Shown here piece after piece: positions 42,484 through 52,800 of a stretch of 64,000 nucleotides of DNA; position 1 is the stretch's first letter, and each line of letters starts with the position of its first letter. The notes under the pieces are model-generated. The model saw only the letters and a program-made list of their open reading frames with translations, was not told the DNA's origin and made no database searches. Made by a program: the position numbers and the translations under genes. Where the stretch lies: NCBI RefSeq assembly GCF_002395745.1, contig NZ_DGUN01000044.1, positions 1 through 64,000 of the forward strand. The letters are read 5' to 3'. This DNA comes from Fibrobacter sp. UBA4309 (GTDB lineage: Bacteria > Fibrobacterota > Fibrobacteria > Fibrobacterales > Fibrobacteraceae).

Positions 42484-44220
42484 CTAGCTTTCGCTGTCCT
42501 TCACGCAACGCAGCGCACAGGAATACACCTTGGAGTAGCTCTTTACCGTCCATGAATCCGATCCCCTCGTGAAGACGATCGCATAGGCCGCGGAAGAGCT
42601 GTACTGGCTAGCCGAACAGAAATACGTCGCCAAGTTCCTATCGTAATACGACGAGGACTGCTTTTCGCCAATCGGAAGAGCATCGAATCCGAGGCTGTTC
42701 GTCGGGGCGCCAAAGTTATAACTGCCATAGAAGCTGAACGGCCAGATATCGACAGCCTTCAACGGGAGCGTCGATTTTCCTGCCGCAGTATAGAGGTCAG
42801 CCCATTCCGTAGAATCCGGCACATGCCATCCGGAGGGGCAAGCGCCCTGGCGCGGCTTGGCAAGCGTGTCCGCAGGAACAGAACTGCTGTTATAAGAAGA
42901 CACCAGGTTCATGGCCGCGGCCCACTTGTACTGGCGTCCGCCAACGGCGCAAGTAGAATCAGAACCGACGCCACAAGACGTGCCGAACTGCAAATTGGGC
43001 ATGCTTACGGAATCCGCGTAATTCAGGTTCTGCGCCATCCAGGTCTTGCCGCCGATGGTCACGGTCCTATAGCTATTGTTATCACGGGTATCCTTGAGGG
43101 TTCCGTACGTCACGGCCGGATTGCTCCAATCCGTCTTCTTTGTCACGCTGATAGAATCCTGGGTCCACTTACCGTCAGCGCAAATGAACGTGTAGCCCTT
43201 GAACTTGTAGGATTTCCCTTCGCGAGCCTTGGTACAGGCATAGAGCATGCAGACTTCCTGTTCCTGGGCACTGCGCCAGCCGTCATCGTACACATAGAGT
43301 TTCAGTGCAGATTCCCTATACAGGCACATGGGTCCCAGGTCATCGTAGTAGTCGCTCCAGCTATCGTAAGAGAAGCGGCCTTCCTTAAAATCGCCGTCAG
43401 CAGCAGTACCGAGATCCATCGTATCGATCATGGCCGTAGTCGGTTCATACCATCTTTCGTAATCGCCGTCGCAGTAGTAGTAACCATAATCAGAGGCGTT
43501 GTAGTAATCCACCACTCCGTTCGTATCGAAGACAATCTCGTTATCGCGCTTTTCCGTGCACTTTCCAAAGACGGCATCGAGAATGCTCATCGAAGAAGAG
43601 CTGTACGAAGAAGACGAGTAACCGCTAGACGAAGAGCCGGTCGAAGAAGAAGACTTAAGCCAGAGCTTGTACTCCGTCCAGTTTCCGTCGGAACAGATAA
43701 CCCTCTCGTCCATCGAGGACAAGTATACGATAGCGCCGACAACGGAAGGCAAGCAGGCGGGCAGGGCACTCATGGAGCGCACCGTATCCGGAAGTGTCTG
43801 CAAGGCGTATTCAACCCACTTTCCTCTGCGGCCATCGCAGATGAGGTCCATCTTCATGGCCCTCACGTGCACCATGTATTCGTCACGGGTGCTGGAGCAG
43901 GTCGTCAAGTCCGCATATTTGGACACCGTATCCTTGGCATTACGAGCCTTCTTTGTGCGCTCGACCTCGGTTTTCCAGGTGAAGTAGCTGATCCATTTTT
44001 CTCCGTAGCAGACCATGCGCTTGTTGTCTTCAGAAAGGTAGACAATCAAGCCTTCCTTTTCGGGAGTGCAATTGATGGAATCCAGGTCGGCAGACGTCCT
44101 TGCGTATTCGTCGATTTCATCTTCTTCTGCAGAAGAGGCGTCATCGCTGCCGCAGGCCACCAGGGAGAGTACCGCAAAGAGAGGTACGAACAACAAAGCA
44201 AAGAAATTCTTTTTCATCAT
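42484..44220 (-). CDS. FISUMP-domain lipoprotein
   Basis: A 578-residue lipoprotein (FAVLSLVACGSDDASS). Three short repeat units of the type xLxxC...EGLIVYLSEDNKRMVCYGEKW (about residues 45-75, 95-140 and 155-190) precede a Ser/Tyr-rich linker (about 195-215), a Cys-containing region and a C-terminal FISUMP domain: DTRDNNSYRTVTIGGKTWMAQNLNYAD, GGRQYKWAAAMNL, CPSGWHVPDSTEWADL, and ...ALRCVKDSES at the end. The architecture matches the neighbouring 44230 gene, 9 bases upstream, so the two are a duplicated pair in one transcription unit. Ligand unknown. Confidence 0.9.
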   Translation of the reverse strand: MMKKNFFALLFVPLFAVLSLVACGSDDASSAEEDEIDEYARTSADLDSINCTPEKEGLIVYLSEDNKRMVCYGEKWISYFTWKTEVERTKKARNAKDTVSKYADLTTCSSTRDEYMVHVRAMKMDLICDGRRGKWVEYALQTLPDTVRSMSALPACLPSVVGAIVYLSSMDERVICSDGNWTEYKLWLKSSSSTGSSSSGYSSSSYSSSSMSILDAVFGKCTEKRDNEIVFDTNGVVDYYNASDYGYYYCDGDYERWYEPTTAMIDTMDLGTAADGDFKEGRFSYDSWSDYYDDLGPMCLYRESALKLYVYDDGWRSAQEQEVCMLYACTKAREGKSYKFKGYTFICADGKWTQDSISVTKKTDWSNPAVTYGTLKDTRDNNSYRTVTIGGKTWMAQNLNYADSVSMPNLQFGTSCGVGSDSTCAVGGRQYKWAAAMNLVSSYNSSSVPADTLAKPRQGACPSGWHVPDSTEWADLYTAAGKSTLPLKAVDIWPFSFYGSYNFGAPTNSLGFDALPIGEKQSSSYYDRNLATYFCSASQYSSSAAYAIVFTRGSDSWTVKSYSKVYSCALRCVKDSES

Positions 44221-44229
44221 GACCTCCTA

Positions 44230-46074
44230 TTACTCGCCGTCTTCTTCAGCACTGCTGAGGTTTACTTCTTCGCTGCTAGACAGGACTACGCTGCTGGAGC
44301 TAGGCACAATGCTCTCGGAACTCGGAGGCGGCACGTTGCTGGAACTTTCGACAACCGAGGAGCTCGAAGCGGGAACCACGGCGGTACCGCGGTTCTTTAC
44401 GCAGCGAACCGAGCAGTAGTCGCTCTTGTAATGGTAATCCCTAGACAAGCCCGAAGAGCTGTATGTCATCTCGTAAACATAGTTCCTGGACGCATTGTAC
44501 TGGGAAGACGTGCAGAACACAGAATGGTAGCCGCCATCTTCCATATCTTCGTCACCGGCAGGCAGCGCCGTAAATCCAGAAAGGTTTGTCGCCGAGGCCG
44601 CATGCCAGGCACCTTCCGCCATAAGGTCGACAGCCTTCGGGACAGTCGTCACGAGGGAACGCCATTCCGCCGTATCCGGGACATGCCAGCCAGAGGGGCA
44701 TATGCCCGCGCTGTCAAGATCACTCTTAAGATTCGACTGGAAGTTCGACACGATGTTCATCGCCGAAGTCCACGTATAGAAGCGGCCGCCCTTCTCGCAG
44801 TTCTCGGGCTTTCCGGCATAGCAGAAATTGCCAAACTGCAGGTTGGGGAAATTCGTGGAATCCGCAAAGTTCAAATTCTCAGCCATCCAGACACGGTCGC
44901 CGATAGTCACCGTCTTGTAGGTCTTTCCATCGCGGGTATCCGTCAAGGATCCGTAGGCGACATCGTGACTGAAGTAATCCGTCGTTTCCTGAGCATAGAA
45001 AAGAATCTCGCTCCAAGAAGAGCCGTTGCACTTGTATACCACGCCCTTCAACTTGTTCGTTGCACCGTTGTTTATAGGAATGCAAGCCTTATTGAAGCAG
45101 ATATCCATGGCAGACGCTTTTTTCCAGTTGCCCTGCGTAAACACATAAGTGTAGGTGTTGCCCTTGTTGAAAGGAGCTTCGCAGGCTTCATCAATCGACG
45201 TAGAACGGTCTTCGACCCAGATACCGCGCTTGAAGGCACCTTCGGTTGTATCCGTCGGGAATCCCCTGGTATCCAGGTAAGTTTCCGTCGTAGACAGCCA
45301 CAGGCCGGAACGGCATTCGTAAATATCGGTAGATGCCACCCTGATAACGCGGGCAGAATCCTTAGCAAGGGTTCCCTCCTTGGATGCATCGCAAACGCCA
45401 AGGACCGTATCACGGAGAACGTTACCCGAGTCATAGACCCTGGCCGAAGAACTCGAAGAACGCTTGCTGGAACTAGACCAGGTATTGTTCTCGATCCAGG
45501 TTTCGTCTTCGCAAACCAGGACAACGGCGTCTTCCTTGACAAAGACGGAATCGCCTTCGCGCGACGAATTGCACGGCAGCGAAGACAGCTTGGAGTACGT
45601 GGCTACCGTATCCATCGAAGAAGCCTTGGAACTGCTGGAGGTCTTCTTGGGAGTGAACTCGACCCAGTCGTAGTCGTAGCACTTCATGTAAGAGTTGAGC
45701 GACGCGACAAAGACAATCTGTCCCTCGTAACTGTAGGAACAGGTGCCGAGCATCGAGAGCGAGGGAATCGTATCGTCCGCTTCGGCATAGATATTCAACT
45801 TCCCGTGATTCGACAAGCCGCTGCCGTCGTCCGGTGCGATAAATTCGGACCAGAAACCATTCGTGCAGGTCAGGTACATCTGTTCGCTGGCCAAGTAAAC
45901 GGAATCACCGTCTTTCGACTTAATGCACTGCGGAAGGTCGTTGACCGTTTCGAACATCAAATACTTGCCGGTCGGGTCCATATCTTCGTCGCTAGAGGTA
46001 CTATCCCCACAGCCGATGAACCAACCCGTCAACAAAGACACTGTAGCTATTGCGAATAAGCGCATTCCTTTCAT
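44230..46074 (-). CDS. FISUMP-domain lipoprotein
   Basis: A 614-residue lipoprotein (VSLLTGWFIGCGDSTSS). Like its neighbour it has short Cys-containing repeats (DLPQCIKSKDGDSVYLASEQMYLTCTNGFWSEF, LPCNSSREGDSVFVKEDAVVLVCEDETW) and a Ser-rich linker, then a FISUMP domain (DTRDGKTYKTVTIGDRVWMAENLNFAD, GGRFYTWTSAMNI, CPSGWHVPDTAEWRSL, SVRCVKN). Unusually it ends with a second Ser/Pro-rich tail after the domain. AGGAGG lies 6 bases before the ATG and a TATAAT box is about 25 bases upstream. Confidence 0.9.
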   Translation of the reverse strand: MKGMRLFAIATVSLLTGWFIGCGDSTSSDEDMDPTGKYLMFETVNDLPQCIKSKDGDSVYLASEQMYLTCTNGFWSEFIAPDDGSGLSNHGKLNIYAEADDTIPSLSMLGTCSYSYEGQIVFVASLNSYMKCYDYDWVEFTPKKTSSSSKASSMDTVATYSKLSSLPCNSSREGDSVFVKEDAVVLVCEDETWIENNTWSSSSKRSSSSSARVYDSGNVLRDTVLGVCDASKEGTLAKDSARVIRVASTDIYECRSGLWLSTTETYLDTRGFPTDTTEGAFKRGIWVEDRSTSIDEACEAPFNKGNTYTYVFTQGNWKKASAMDICFNKACIPINNGATNKLKGVVYKCNGSSWSEILFYAQETTDYFSHDVAYGSLTDTRDGKTYKTVTIGDRVWMAENLNFADSTNFPNLQFGNFCYAGKPENCEKGGRFYTWTSAMNIVSNFQSNLKSDLDSAGICPSGWHVPDTAEWRSLVTTVPKAVDLMAEGAWHAASATNLSGFTALPAGDEDMEDGGYHSVFCTSSQYNASRNYVYEMTYSSSGLSRDYHYKSDYCSVRCVKNRGTAVVPASSSSVVESSSNVPPPSSESIVPSSSSVVLSSSEEVNLSSAEEDGE

Positions 46075-46096
46075 CGCGCCCTCCTTTTAGGTACAA

Positions 46097-46102
46097 ATTA
46101 TA
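46097..46102 (-). promoter_or_regulatory. -10 element (TATAAT reading ATTATA on plus) of the FISUMP pair
   Basis: A perfect TATAAT on the minus strand, with TTTGCA 16 bases upstream as a possible -35 and AGGAGG between it and the ATG at 46074. Likely promoter for both FISUMP genes. Confidence 0.5.
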
Positions 46103-46189
46103 GAAAAAAACAGCCTTTTGCAAAAAAAAGAAAACAAAAAAAGTTGTCAAGGTCTACAACATCGCGCTTTTCGCGGGCTTATAGCAAAA

Positions 46190-47554
46190 TTATAAGCTTT
46201 TGTCCTGCAAGGATTTCCCCACCAGGACCGTAGAAATGACACTTTCGCCGTCGGGAATAGCGCAAAGCTTCTTTATATCATCATGATACACATAATGTTC
46301 CGCACGCGCATTCTTGTTCAGGAGTCTAGCCGCGATATCCAGGGACTCCCCGAGGAACCCTGCGTTCAGGTTCAGATAGCGGTAAGCGCGTTCGCCCAGC
46401 AGGTTGCACGCCTCGTTCAGGTCCGCCGTAAAGATTACCGCAAATGCGGTATTCTGCGCCTGTTCAGGTACGGCAAAGCACTTCACGAACTTCTTGATGC
46501 TCAGCTCCCCCGCCTGCATGTAAAGCGACTTGCGCACAGGCACGTAACGGTAGGCTCCCGGATATACAAACATGGCGTCGAACACGACCACCCAGACTTT
46601 GAGTAGGCCCGCCCCGAAAGCGTTGAACTGGGCCATTTCCATCCAGCGGAGGATCGACGAGAAAACGTCCAGGTCCATCGTGACCGGGAGGAACAGGGGG
46701 AGCGAGTCCGGACGCGGTCTCAGGAACCACATCTCGCGGTAAAAATAATCGTTCGGGAACTTGGCCGGCGCCAGCGGAAATTCCTCGCCGGGCAAGGCCT
46801 TTGTCGCTACGCGCCGGACCTTGATGCACTTGGTGGCGTCGTTGATGCATTCTCCGCGATTCTGTAGCATGAACCTCGCGGCATAGCGTGAACCGGGGTC
46901 CATGGTCTCGTTCCTGTTGGAATACGCGAACTCGCCCAGGCCTTCGTCTACCGAATAGAACGCGACTGAGCTGTTTTCAGGGAACACCGCCACCGCGGCG
47001 AGCGGGACCTCCGTACCGCCAAGCCCAAGCGCTACCGCCACGACATCGTCTACAAAAGCGCCAAGAGGGAACACCTTCTTCCCCTTCGACTTTGCATACA
47101 ACATAGTATTCGCGCAGGCGGCACCGACATCCATTTCTACCTGCCGGTAAGCCGCTTCCCTAAAGCGCCAGACGGCGCGGTCCATCAGGCCCGCATATAG
47201 ATAAAGTTCTTCGGCCTTGGAAACAAAATCCTTCTCGGGGAAGGCATCTACGATAGCGGCCATTTTCTGCCTGGTCCCGATACACACGAGTTCCTGCGAT
47301 TCCTGGTCCAGGTAGTACACGCCATCGGGAACGTTCCCGTTACGGATAAGCGCATAGACCGCGACCGAACGCAAGCCGTCGGCAAAAGACGGCGCATGGA
47401 TAGGGCTCTTGGAATCGCTCAGGGGGTAACGCTTGGCCCCGTCGTACCTCTTGTCGGCAAGGGGCATGGCCTCCCAATGCAGCGCTATCGGATCACCGAC
47501 ACCCCGGGGAGCGTAGCGAGTCGATTCGTGGTATGTCTCGGAATAGAACTGCAC
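46190..47554 (-). CDS. SagB/ThcOx-type tandem nitroreductase-like protein
   Basis: A 454-residue protein made of two nitroreductase-like halves. The start FYSETYHESTRY and YPLSDS fit the SagB-type N-terminus. First half: SVAVYALIRNGNVPDGVYYLDQESQELVCIG and VEMDVGAACANTMLYAKSKGKKVFPLGAFVDDVVAVALGLGGTEVPLAAVAVFP, the FMN-binding fold. Second half: MEMAQFNAFGAGLLKVWVVVFDAMFV, VRKSLYMQAGELSI and AYRYLNLNAGFLGESLDIAARLL. SagB proteins oxidise azolines in peptide natural-product pathways, but no cyclodehydratase or precursor is seen here, so the substrate is open. The start is a GTG. It stands alone between the FISUMP pair and the cellulase. Confidence 0.7.
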   Translation of the reverse strand: MQFYSETYHESTRYAPRGVGDPIALHWEAMPLADKRYDGAKRYPLSDSKSPIHAPSFADGLRSVAVYALIRNGNVPDGVYYLDQESQELVCIGTRQKMAAIVDAFPEKDFVSKAEELYLYAGLMDRAVWRFREAAYRQVEMDVGAACANTMLYAKSKGKKVFPLGAFVDDVVAVALGLGGTEVPLAAVAVFPENSSVAFYSVDEGLGEFAYSNRNETMDPGSRYAARFMLQNRGECINDATKCIKVRRVATKALPGEEFPLAPAKFPNDYFYREMWFLRPRPDSLPLFLPVTMDLDVFSSILRWMEMAQFNAFGAGLLKVWVVVFDAMFVYPGAYRYVPVRKSLYMQAGELSIKKFVKCFAVPEQAQNTAFAVIFTADLNEACNLLGERAYRYLNLNAGFLGESLDIAARLLNKNARAEHYVYHDDIKKLCAIPDGESVISTVLVGKSLQDKSL

Positions 47555-47737
47555 CCGGAAAAAATAATAAGTTTCTTACGGATGCTTGGAAAATTGTGCA
47601 AATACGGCGCATTTTTGGCTTTTTTCCAATACACTGGATACACTTTCGTCTATTTTTCGCTTTGCAAAAGGATCTCCAGCACACAATTCTTCCTATTATT
47701 ATATAGATTAAACGCGAACATGTAAAACGAGGTAGTT

Positions 47738-49705
47738 ATGCGCTCCATCCAAAAATTTTCACTCGTCGCCACGTCGGCGCTCACCGCATTCCTTATCGCT
47801 TGCGGCGGTTCCTCTACGGACTCCACCGAAGAAGTGCAGCCCCAGCAGGTAGCCGAGCCTGACACCGGCACGGTCGAACCGCCTGCATTGCCCGACACAG
47901 GCGCGGCTCCGGCATTCACGATTCCCGAAGAAGCCGCAGAAATCACTCCGGCAACAACGATTCCCGCCGAAGAAGGCAAGGGCATCCTCCTCGACGACAT
48001 GGAAGACGGCAACAACGAAATCTTGCTGGGCGGCACCTTCTGGTACACCTATGACGACAAAGACAATGACGGTGCATCCATCATCCTGACACCGATCAAC
48101 GACGAAGGCTACCCCAAGGCAAGGCGTTCCGACAACGGCACCAACTACACCTGGGCCGTTTACTACAAGTTGGACAAGGGCGACTACCAGTACGATCCCT
48201 ATGTAGGCTGGGGTTTCGAGCTCCCGGACTCCATCGACTACAGCCGTTTTGGCGGAATCACCTACTGGTACAAGGGTGGCGCCCATGAAGTCCATGTCGA
48301 AGTCAGCGACGTCACGGACTACGACGTCCACCTCGCAAAGTTCCCTGTAGCTCGCGCCTGGACCAAGGCGACCGTACGCTTCAAGGATCTTGAGCAGGGC
48401 GGCTGGGGCAAGGAAGTCGAGTTCAACGCCAAGAACATCATCAAGATCAGCTTCCAGGCGAAGGGCGACGGCAAGCAGGACTCCGTGCTTATCGACAACG
48501 TTTACCTACAGGATTCCAGCGAAGTAGCAAAAGATTCCGCCGACATGAAAATCAACGACCCCGTGATTCCCGTCGACACTATTGGTGACATCACCATCAC
48601 CAATCCGCTCCAGGAAAAGGCGATGAAGTACCTGAACAAGGGCATCAATATCACCAACTGGCTCGAAGAGAACGGCACCGTGTTCAAGGGCGAATTCAAG
48701 TTCGACGAAGCCGACGTGAAGCTCATGGCCGAAAACGGAATCAAGTCGTTGCGCCTGCCCATCGACCTCGACCAGTATACCACGAACCGCAACAAGTTTG
48801 TCGACGACACCACCGGTACGATCGAGCTCGAATTTGACGACGAGAACCTCTTTACCGTACTCGACTCCTTCGTAGAATGGACCGGACGCTACGGCATGTC
48901 CATCGTGATCGACTACCACGAATACGACAATAGCTACAACACGATCAGCGCAAAGAAGCCCGGTTACACAAAGATGATGGCGACCGTCTGGAAACATGTC
49001 GCAGCCCATTTCGCGGCAAACGAACGCGAGGACATCTTCTACGAACTCCTGAACGAACCTGACATGACCAATGGCAAGGTCACCACCGCCAACTGGCGCA
49101 AAGCCGCAAAGGAAGACATCGACTCCATCCGTACCGTCGACAAGAAGCACACCGTCATCTTCGGTGACGCCAAGTGGTACGACATCAAGCTCCTCGCCAA
49201 CGGAAGCCCGCTCGACGATGACAACGTCATCTACGCCGTGCACACCTACGACCCGTTCGTATTCACGCACCAGGGTGCCGACTGGGCCGACACGAAGACA
49301 ATCAAGAACCTGATGTTCCCCTACGACAAGGAAAAGTGGTCCGAATACAGCGCCGACTTCGGCGTAAAAAAGAACACCGTAGCCTGGGTCGCCACGGGAG
49401 TCAAGGACTACTACAAGAACGGTAACAAGGAAGCCATCTTAAGCGTGGTGCTACCCGCAAAAAAATGGGCAGTAAAGAACAACGTCCCGGTAATCATCAA
49501 CGAATTCGGTGCCTACAGGAACAAGTCCGACGCCCAGTCCGTACTCAACTACCTCACGGCACTCCGCGAAATCAGCGATACGCTCCAGATTCCGCTCCAG
49601 CACTGGGGCTACACCGGCGGCTTCGCCCTGTTCGAATCCGAAGGCGCGAGCCCGAAGGGCACCAAGCTCATCGAAGGCGTAAAAGAAGCCTACGGCCTGG
49701 AATAA
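47738..49705 (+). CDS. Lipoprotein endoglucanase: CBM11-like module plus GH5 catalytic domain
   Basis: A 655-residue cellulase. The start SALTAFLIACGGSS is a lipoprotein signal; a Pro/Glu-rich linker (about 25-80) leads to a CBM11/CIA30-like module (about 85-265: LLDDMEDGNNEILLGGTFWYTYDD, WGFELPDSIDYSRFGGITYWYKGG, ISFQAKGDGKQDSVLIDNVYL). The GH5 domain (about 300-650) has IKSLRLPID, DYHEY, LLNEPD with the acid/base Glu440, and INEFGAY with the nucleophile Glu589. It should hydrolyse beta-1,4-glucans at the cell surface. GAGG lies 6 bases before the ATG; a TAGATT -10 box is at 47704. It ends at a strong hairpin. Confidence 0.92.
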   Translation: MRSIQKFSLVATSALTAFLIACGGSSTDSTEEVQPQQVAEPDTGTVEPPALPDTGAAPAFTIPEEAAEITPATTIPAEEGKGILLDDMEDGNNEILLGGTFWYTYDDKDNDGASIILTPINDEGYPKARRSDNGTNYTWAVYYKLDKGDYQYDPYVGWGFELPDSIDYSRFGGITYWYKGGAHEVHVEVSDVTDYDVHLAKFPVARAWTKATVRFKDLEQGGWGKEVEFNAKNIIKISFQAKGDGKQDSVLIDNVYLQDSSEVAKDSADMKINDPVIPVDTIGDITITNPLQEKAMKYLNKGINITNWLEENGTVFKGEFKFDEADVKLMAENGIKSLRLPIDLDQYTTNRNKFVDDTTGTIELEFDDENLFTVLDSFVEWTGRYGMSIVIDYHEYDNSYNTISAKKPGYTKMMATVWKHVAAHFAANEREDIFYELLNEPDMTNGKVTTANWRKAAKEDIDSIRTVDKKHTVIFGDAKWYDIKLLANGSPLDDDNVIYAVHTYDPFVFTHQGADWADTKTIKNLMFPYDKEKWSEYSADFGVKKNTVAWVATGVKDYYKNGNKEAILSVVLPAKKWAVKNNVPVIINEFGAYRNKSDAQSVLNYLTALREISDTLQIPLQHWGYTGGFALFESEGASPKGTKLIEGVKEAYGLE

Positions 49706-49729
49706 CCGATATTTTTATCACTCCTACTG

Positions 49730-49761
49730 AAACAGCCCCAGTTGAACGACTGGGGCTGTTT
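49730..49761 (+). terminator. Terminator of the GH5 gene
   Basis: A perfect 13-bp stem (49730-49742 and 49749-49761) with a 6-base loop. The T-tract after it is short, but the stem is strong and lies 25 bases past the stop. Confidence 0.65.
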
Positions 49762-49824
49762 CCATTGATTTGCACCCCCTGTTTTGTGGGCGCGAAGTAT
49801 CAAATTTCCTAAATTAACGTTATA

Positions 49825-52800
49825 ATGTTCTTTAACGCGACACGAATACTGACCTGCGCCGCGGCGTTCCTTGCAGGAACCGCCGCCGCTGCCGGCTTTT
49901 ACGGTAACCAGAGCGACATCAAGTGGAAAACCGCAGGTACCGAACATTTCCAGTTTATCTACCCGCAGGAATATTCCGGACACGCGGCCACCGTCTCGGC
50001 CTACGCCGAAGCCGTCTACGATTCCGTAGTGAGCCGCTACCGCATCGACCTGCCCGGACGCGTGAACGCGACCCTAAACAACGCCCTGTACAGCAACGGC
50101 AGCGCCGTCCCCAGCGAAAACGCAGTGAACCTCTGGCTCACCAACTGGGATTTCAAGGTGAGAAGCAGCCATGGCTGGCTTTCTGACGTGGTGACGCACG
50201 AATTCAGCCACCTGGTAAGCATCGAGAACGGCAGCAAGTTCATGCCGAACCTTTACGGCCTCCAGCTCAGCTATACCGACTACTACAACGAGCGCACCAC
50301 CAGCGACTTCATGAGTTTCCTCCCGTTCACGTTGCAGCCCCTGTGGATTGCCGAAGGTACCGCGCAGTACGAGTCGAGCCGCATGGGATTCGACGCCTGG
50401 GACAGCCACCGCGACATGCTCCTGCGCGTCGCCGCCGTCAACGATACGCTGCTCCCCCTCGAGTACATGCACGACTTTGCCGACAACTCCCTGTTTGCGG
50501 AACTCGGTCCCTACACGCAGGGATTCTCGCTCGTGCGCTACATCGCCAAACATTACGGCGACGACGCCGTACCGAAGATCTGGTCCGAACTTTCGCGCCT
50601 GCACCGGGCGACACTCGATGCGGCTCTCAAGAAAGTCCTCGGCATAGGCGAAAAGGAACTCTACGAAGCCTGGAAAAAAGAAATTACCGACGCCTACAAG
50701 GCCCAGGTCGATTCGCTCGGAACTCTCGTCGAAGGCACGAAGATGACCAAGGACGCCTTCTGGCAGGACTTCCCCGTCGTCGCGGGCAAGAACCTCTACG
50801 GCGTATCGAATTTCGGCGGGCCGTGGTTTGACGGTTCCGTCTTCAAGATGCCGCTTGGCGAGACAAAAGATAGCGCCGGCGTCAAGGATTCCACAGAAGT
50901 CATCGACGGCGTAGAAATCGGCGAGATTTCCATCGAGACAGACGATACCGATTCGACCATCGACATCGGGGACTATGCCAAGTCCGGCTTCCGCGTCAAG
51001 AAGCCCTGGTTCGACAAGGGTATCGACGTGTACGACGCCCCGGAAAAAGGCCCGATCCTCGCCTACGTGAGTTTCCAGAACCGCGACAAGGACGGGCACG
51101 CCCACTTCGACATCGCGGTGAGCGACACGAACAAGAACAAGCTTTCGCTGACATACCTCGCCGACGCCGTTTACCCCGCATTCAGCCCCAAGGGGAACGA
51201 AGTCGCCTTCGCCCGTCGTGAGCCGTTCAGCACGCGGTTCGTACTGAGCAAGGTGCCGTTCAATGCCGACTTCAGCGAATACACTGCCGAAGACCCGATA
51301 GACATCTTTGTGCCCGACCCACAATACAAGTACTATAACATCTACAGCCCCAAGTTCAGCCCCAACGGCAACCGCATCGCATTCGGATTCTTCGATGACG
51401 TCCACCGCGGCATCGCCGTGATTGACGCCGACGGCAAGAACATGAAAGTCGTGAGCACCGAAGGTTTCGACGAACGCGACGTGAACTGGATTGACGACAG
51501 CAAGATCGTATTCGCCAGCAACAGGAACGGCATCTTCAACCTGTTCGAGAAAGACCTGACGACCGGCACCGAACGCCCCCTCACGAATGTCGTGGGCGGC
51601 GCCTTCACGCCGGCACTCGCTGGCGACACGCTCTACTTTACGCAGTACGACAAGGACGGGTTCTCGCTCTACAAGATGCCCTACGGGGAACTCCCGATGG
51701 TAAGCGACACCGCCATCACCGTGACCGAGCGCGACAGCACGATTCAGGTCGCGGATACGGTATGGAATTGCCTGGACGGGAACGATTCTCCAGATTCCGG
51801 CTCCCTTCGACTTCGCTCAGGGCAGGCTCTGGCCGGAGTGACGCAGGACTCGACAGCCGGTATGACGCAGGATTCCTGCACAAAAACTCCGACCGTCACC
51901 ATGCGCGATTCAGTCATCAAAATTGCCGACACCGTCCGCACAGTATCGCAAAAGCCCGCCCCTGGCGAAATCGTGCTGAAGGGCACGCTCCCGCCCAAAA
52001 TCAAAAAGCATATCGAACTGGCTGACCGCGAATTCGCCGGTGCCGAAAAAGACTACAAGCCCATTCCCAACGTCGCCATGTTCATCCCGATGCTCAGTTT
52101 CAACGAAAACGCCCCGGACTTGACCGTTTTCGGCGAAGGCGAAGTGAAGGCAAAAGCCGGGCTAGCGGTAATTCTCAGCGACCCGCTCAAAAAGAACGTC
52201 GTGCAGCTCGGGCTCCTGTTGGAACTCGGCAAGGGCATCGACTACATCAATTCCGACGGCCTGAATCCCGAACTGGAAAAGGAATTCTTCGCCGCCTGGC
52301 AAAACACGAGCACGCCTATCGACCTGGCGCTCATGTACAGCTACGCCAACTACACTAGCAAGGACACCGTCCGCTACGAAGACGTCCGTGCCCACAACGG
52401 CGACAGCCTCGGCATCAGCCACTACTCCACGGCGCTGCAGTCTATCGTCGGCATGGCCGGCTACAGCATCTTCAAGTCTATCGACACGTTGCAGGTGGCG
52501 CTCGGATACGACTGGGCGAACTTCAACCTCTACGAAGACAACTTCGACTGGACCTACCACAAGAGAATCAGCGCGCTCGCGCTGTTCGGCCTATACGGCG
52601 ACCACGAAGGCGAAGAAGGTTCCGGAATCAGCGGCCAGGGCAACGGAGCGGTCGTTTCTTACCAGTACTCGAACAGCGACCTCTACCGTCCGGGAACCTT
52701 CTCCGAAAGCTTCTACGTGACCGAAAGCGGTTCGATCAAGCCCAAGTACAGGAACTTCAATATCAACGAAATCGGTCTGAATCTCTACGGGAGCATTCAG

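Noticed and set aside
42823..46059. 1078-codon plus-strand frame across the two FISUMP genes
   Set aside because: Antisense shadow crossing two genes with clear signal peptides, domains and ribosome-binding sites on the other strand.
46145..46200. Possible terminator hairpin after the SagB-type gene
   Set aside because: A 7-bp inverted repeat with the stop codon is present but the T-tract is only convincing on the opposite strand, so I did not list it as a terminator.
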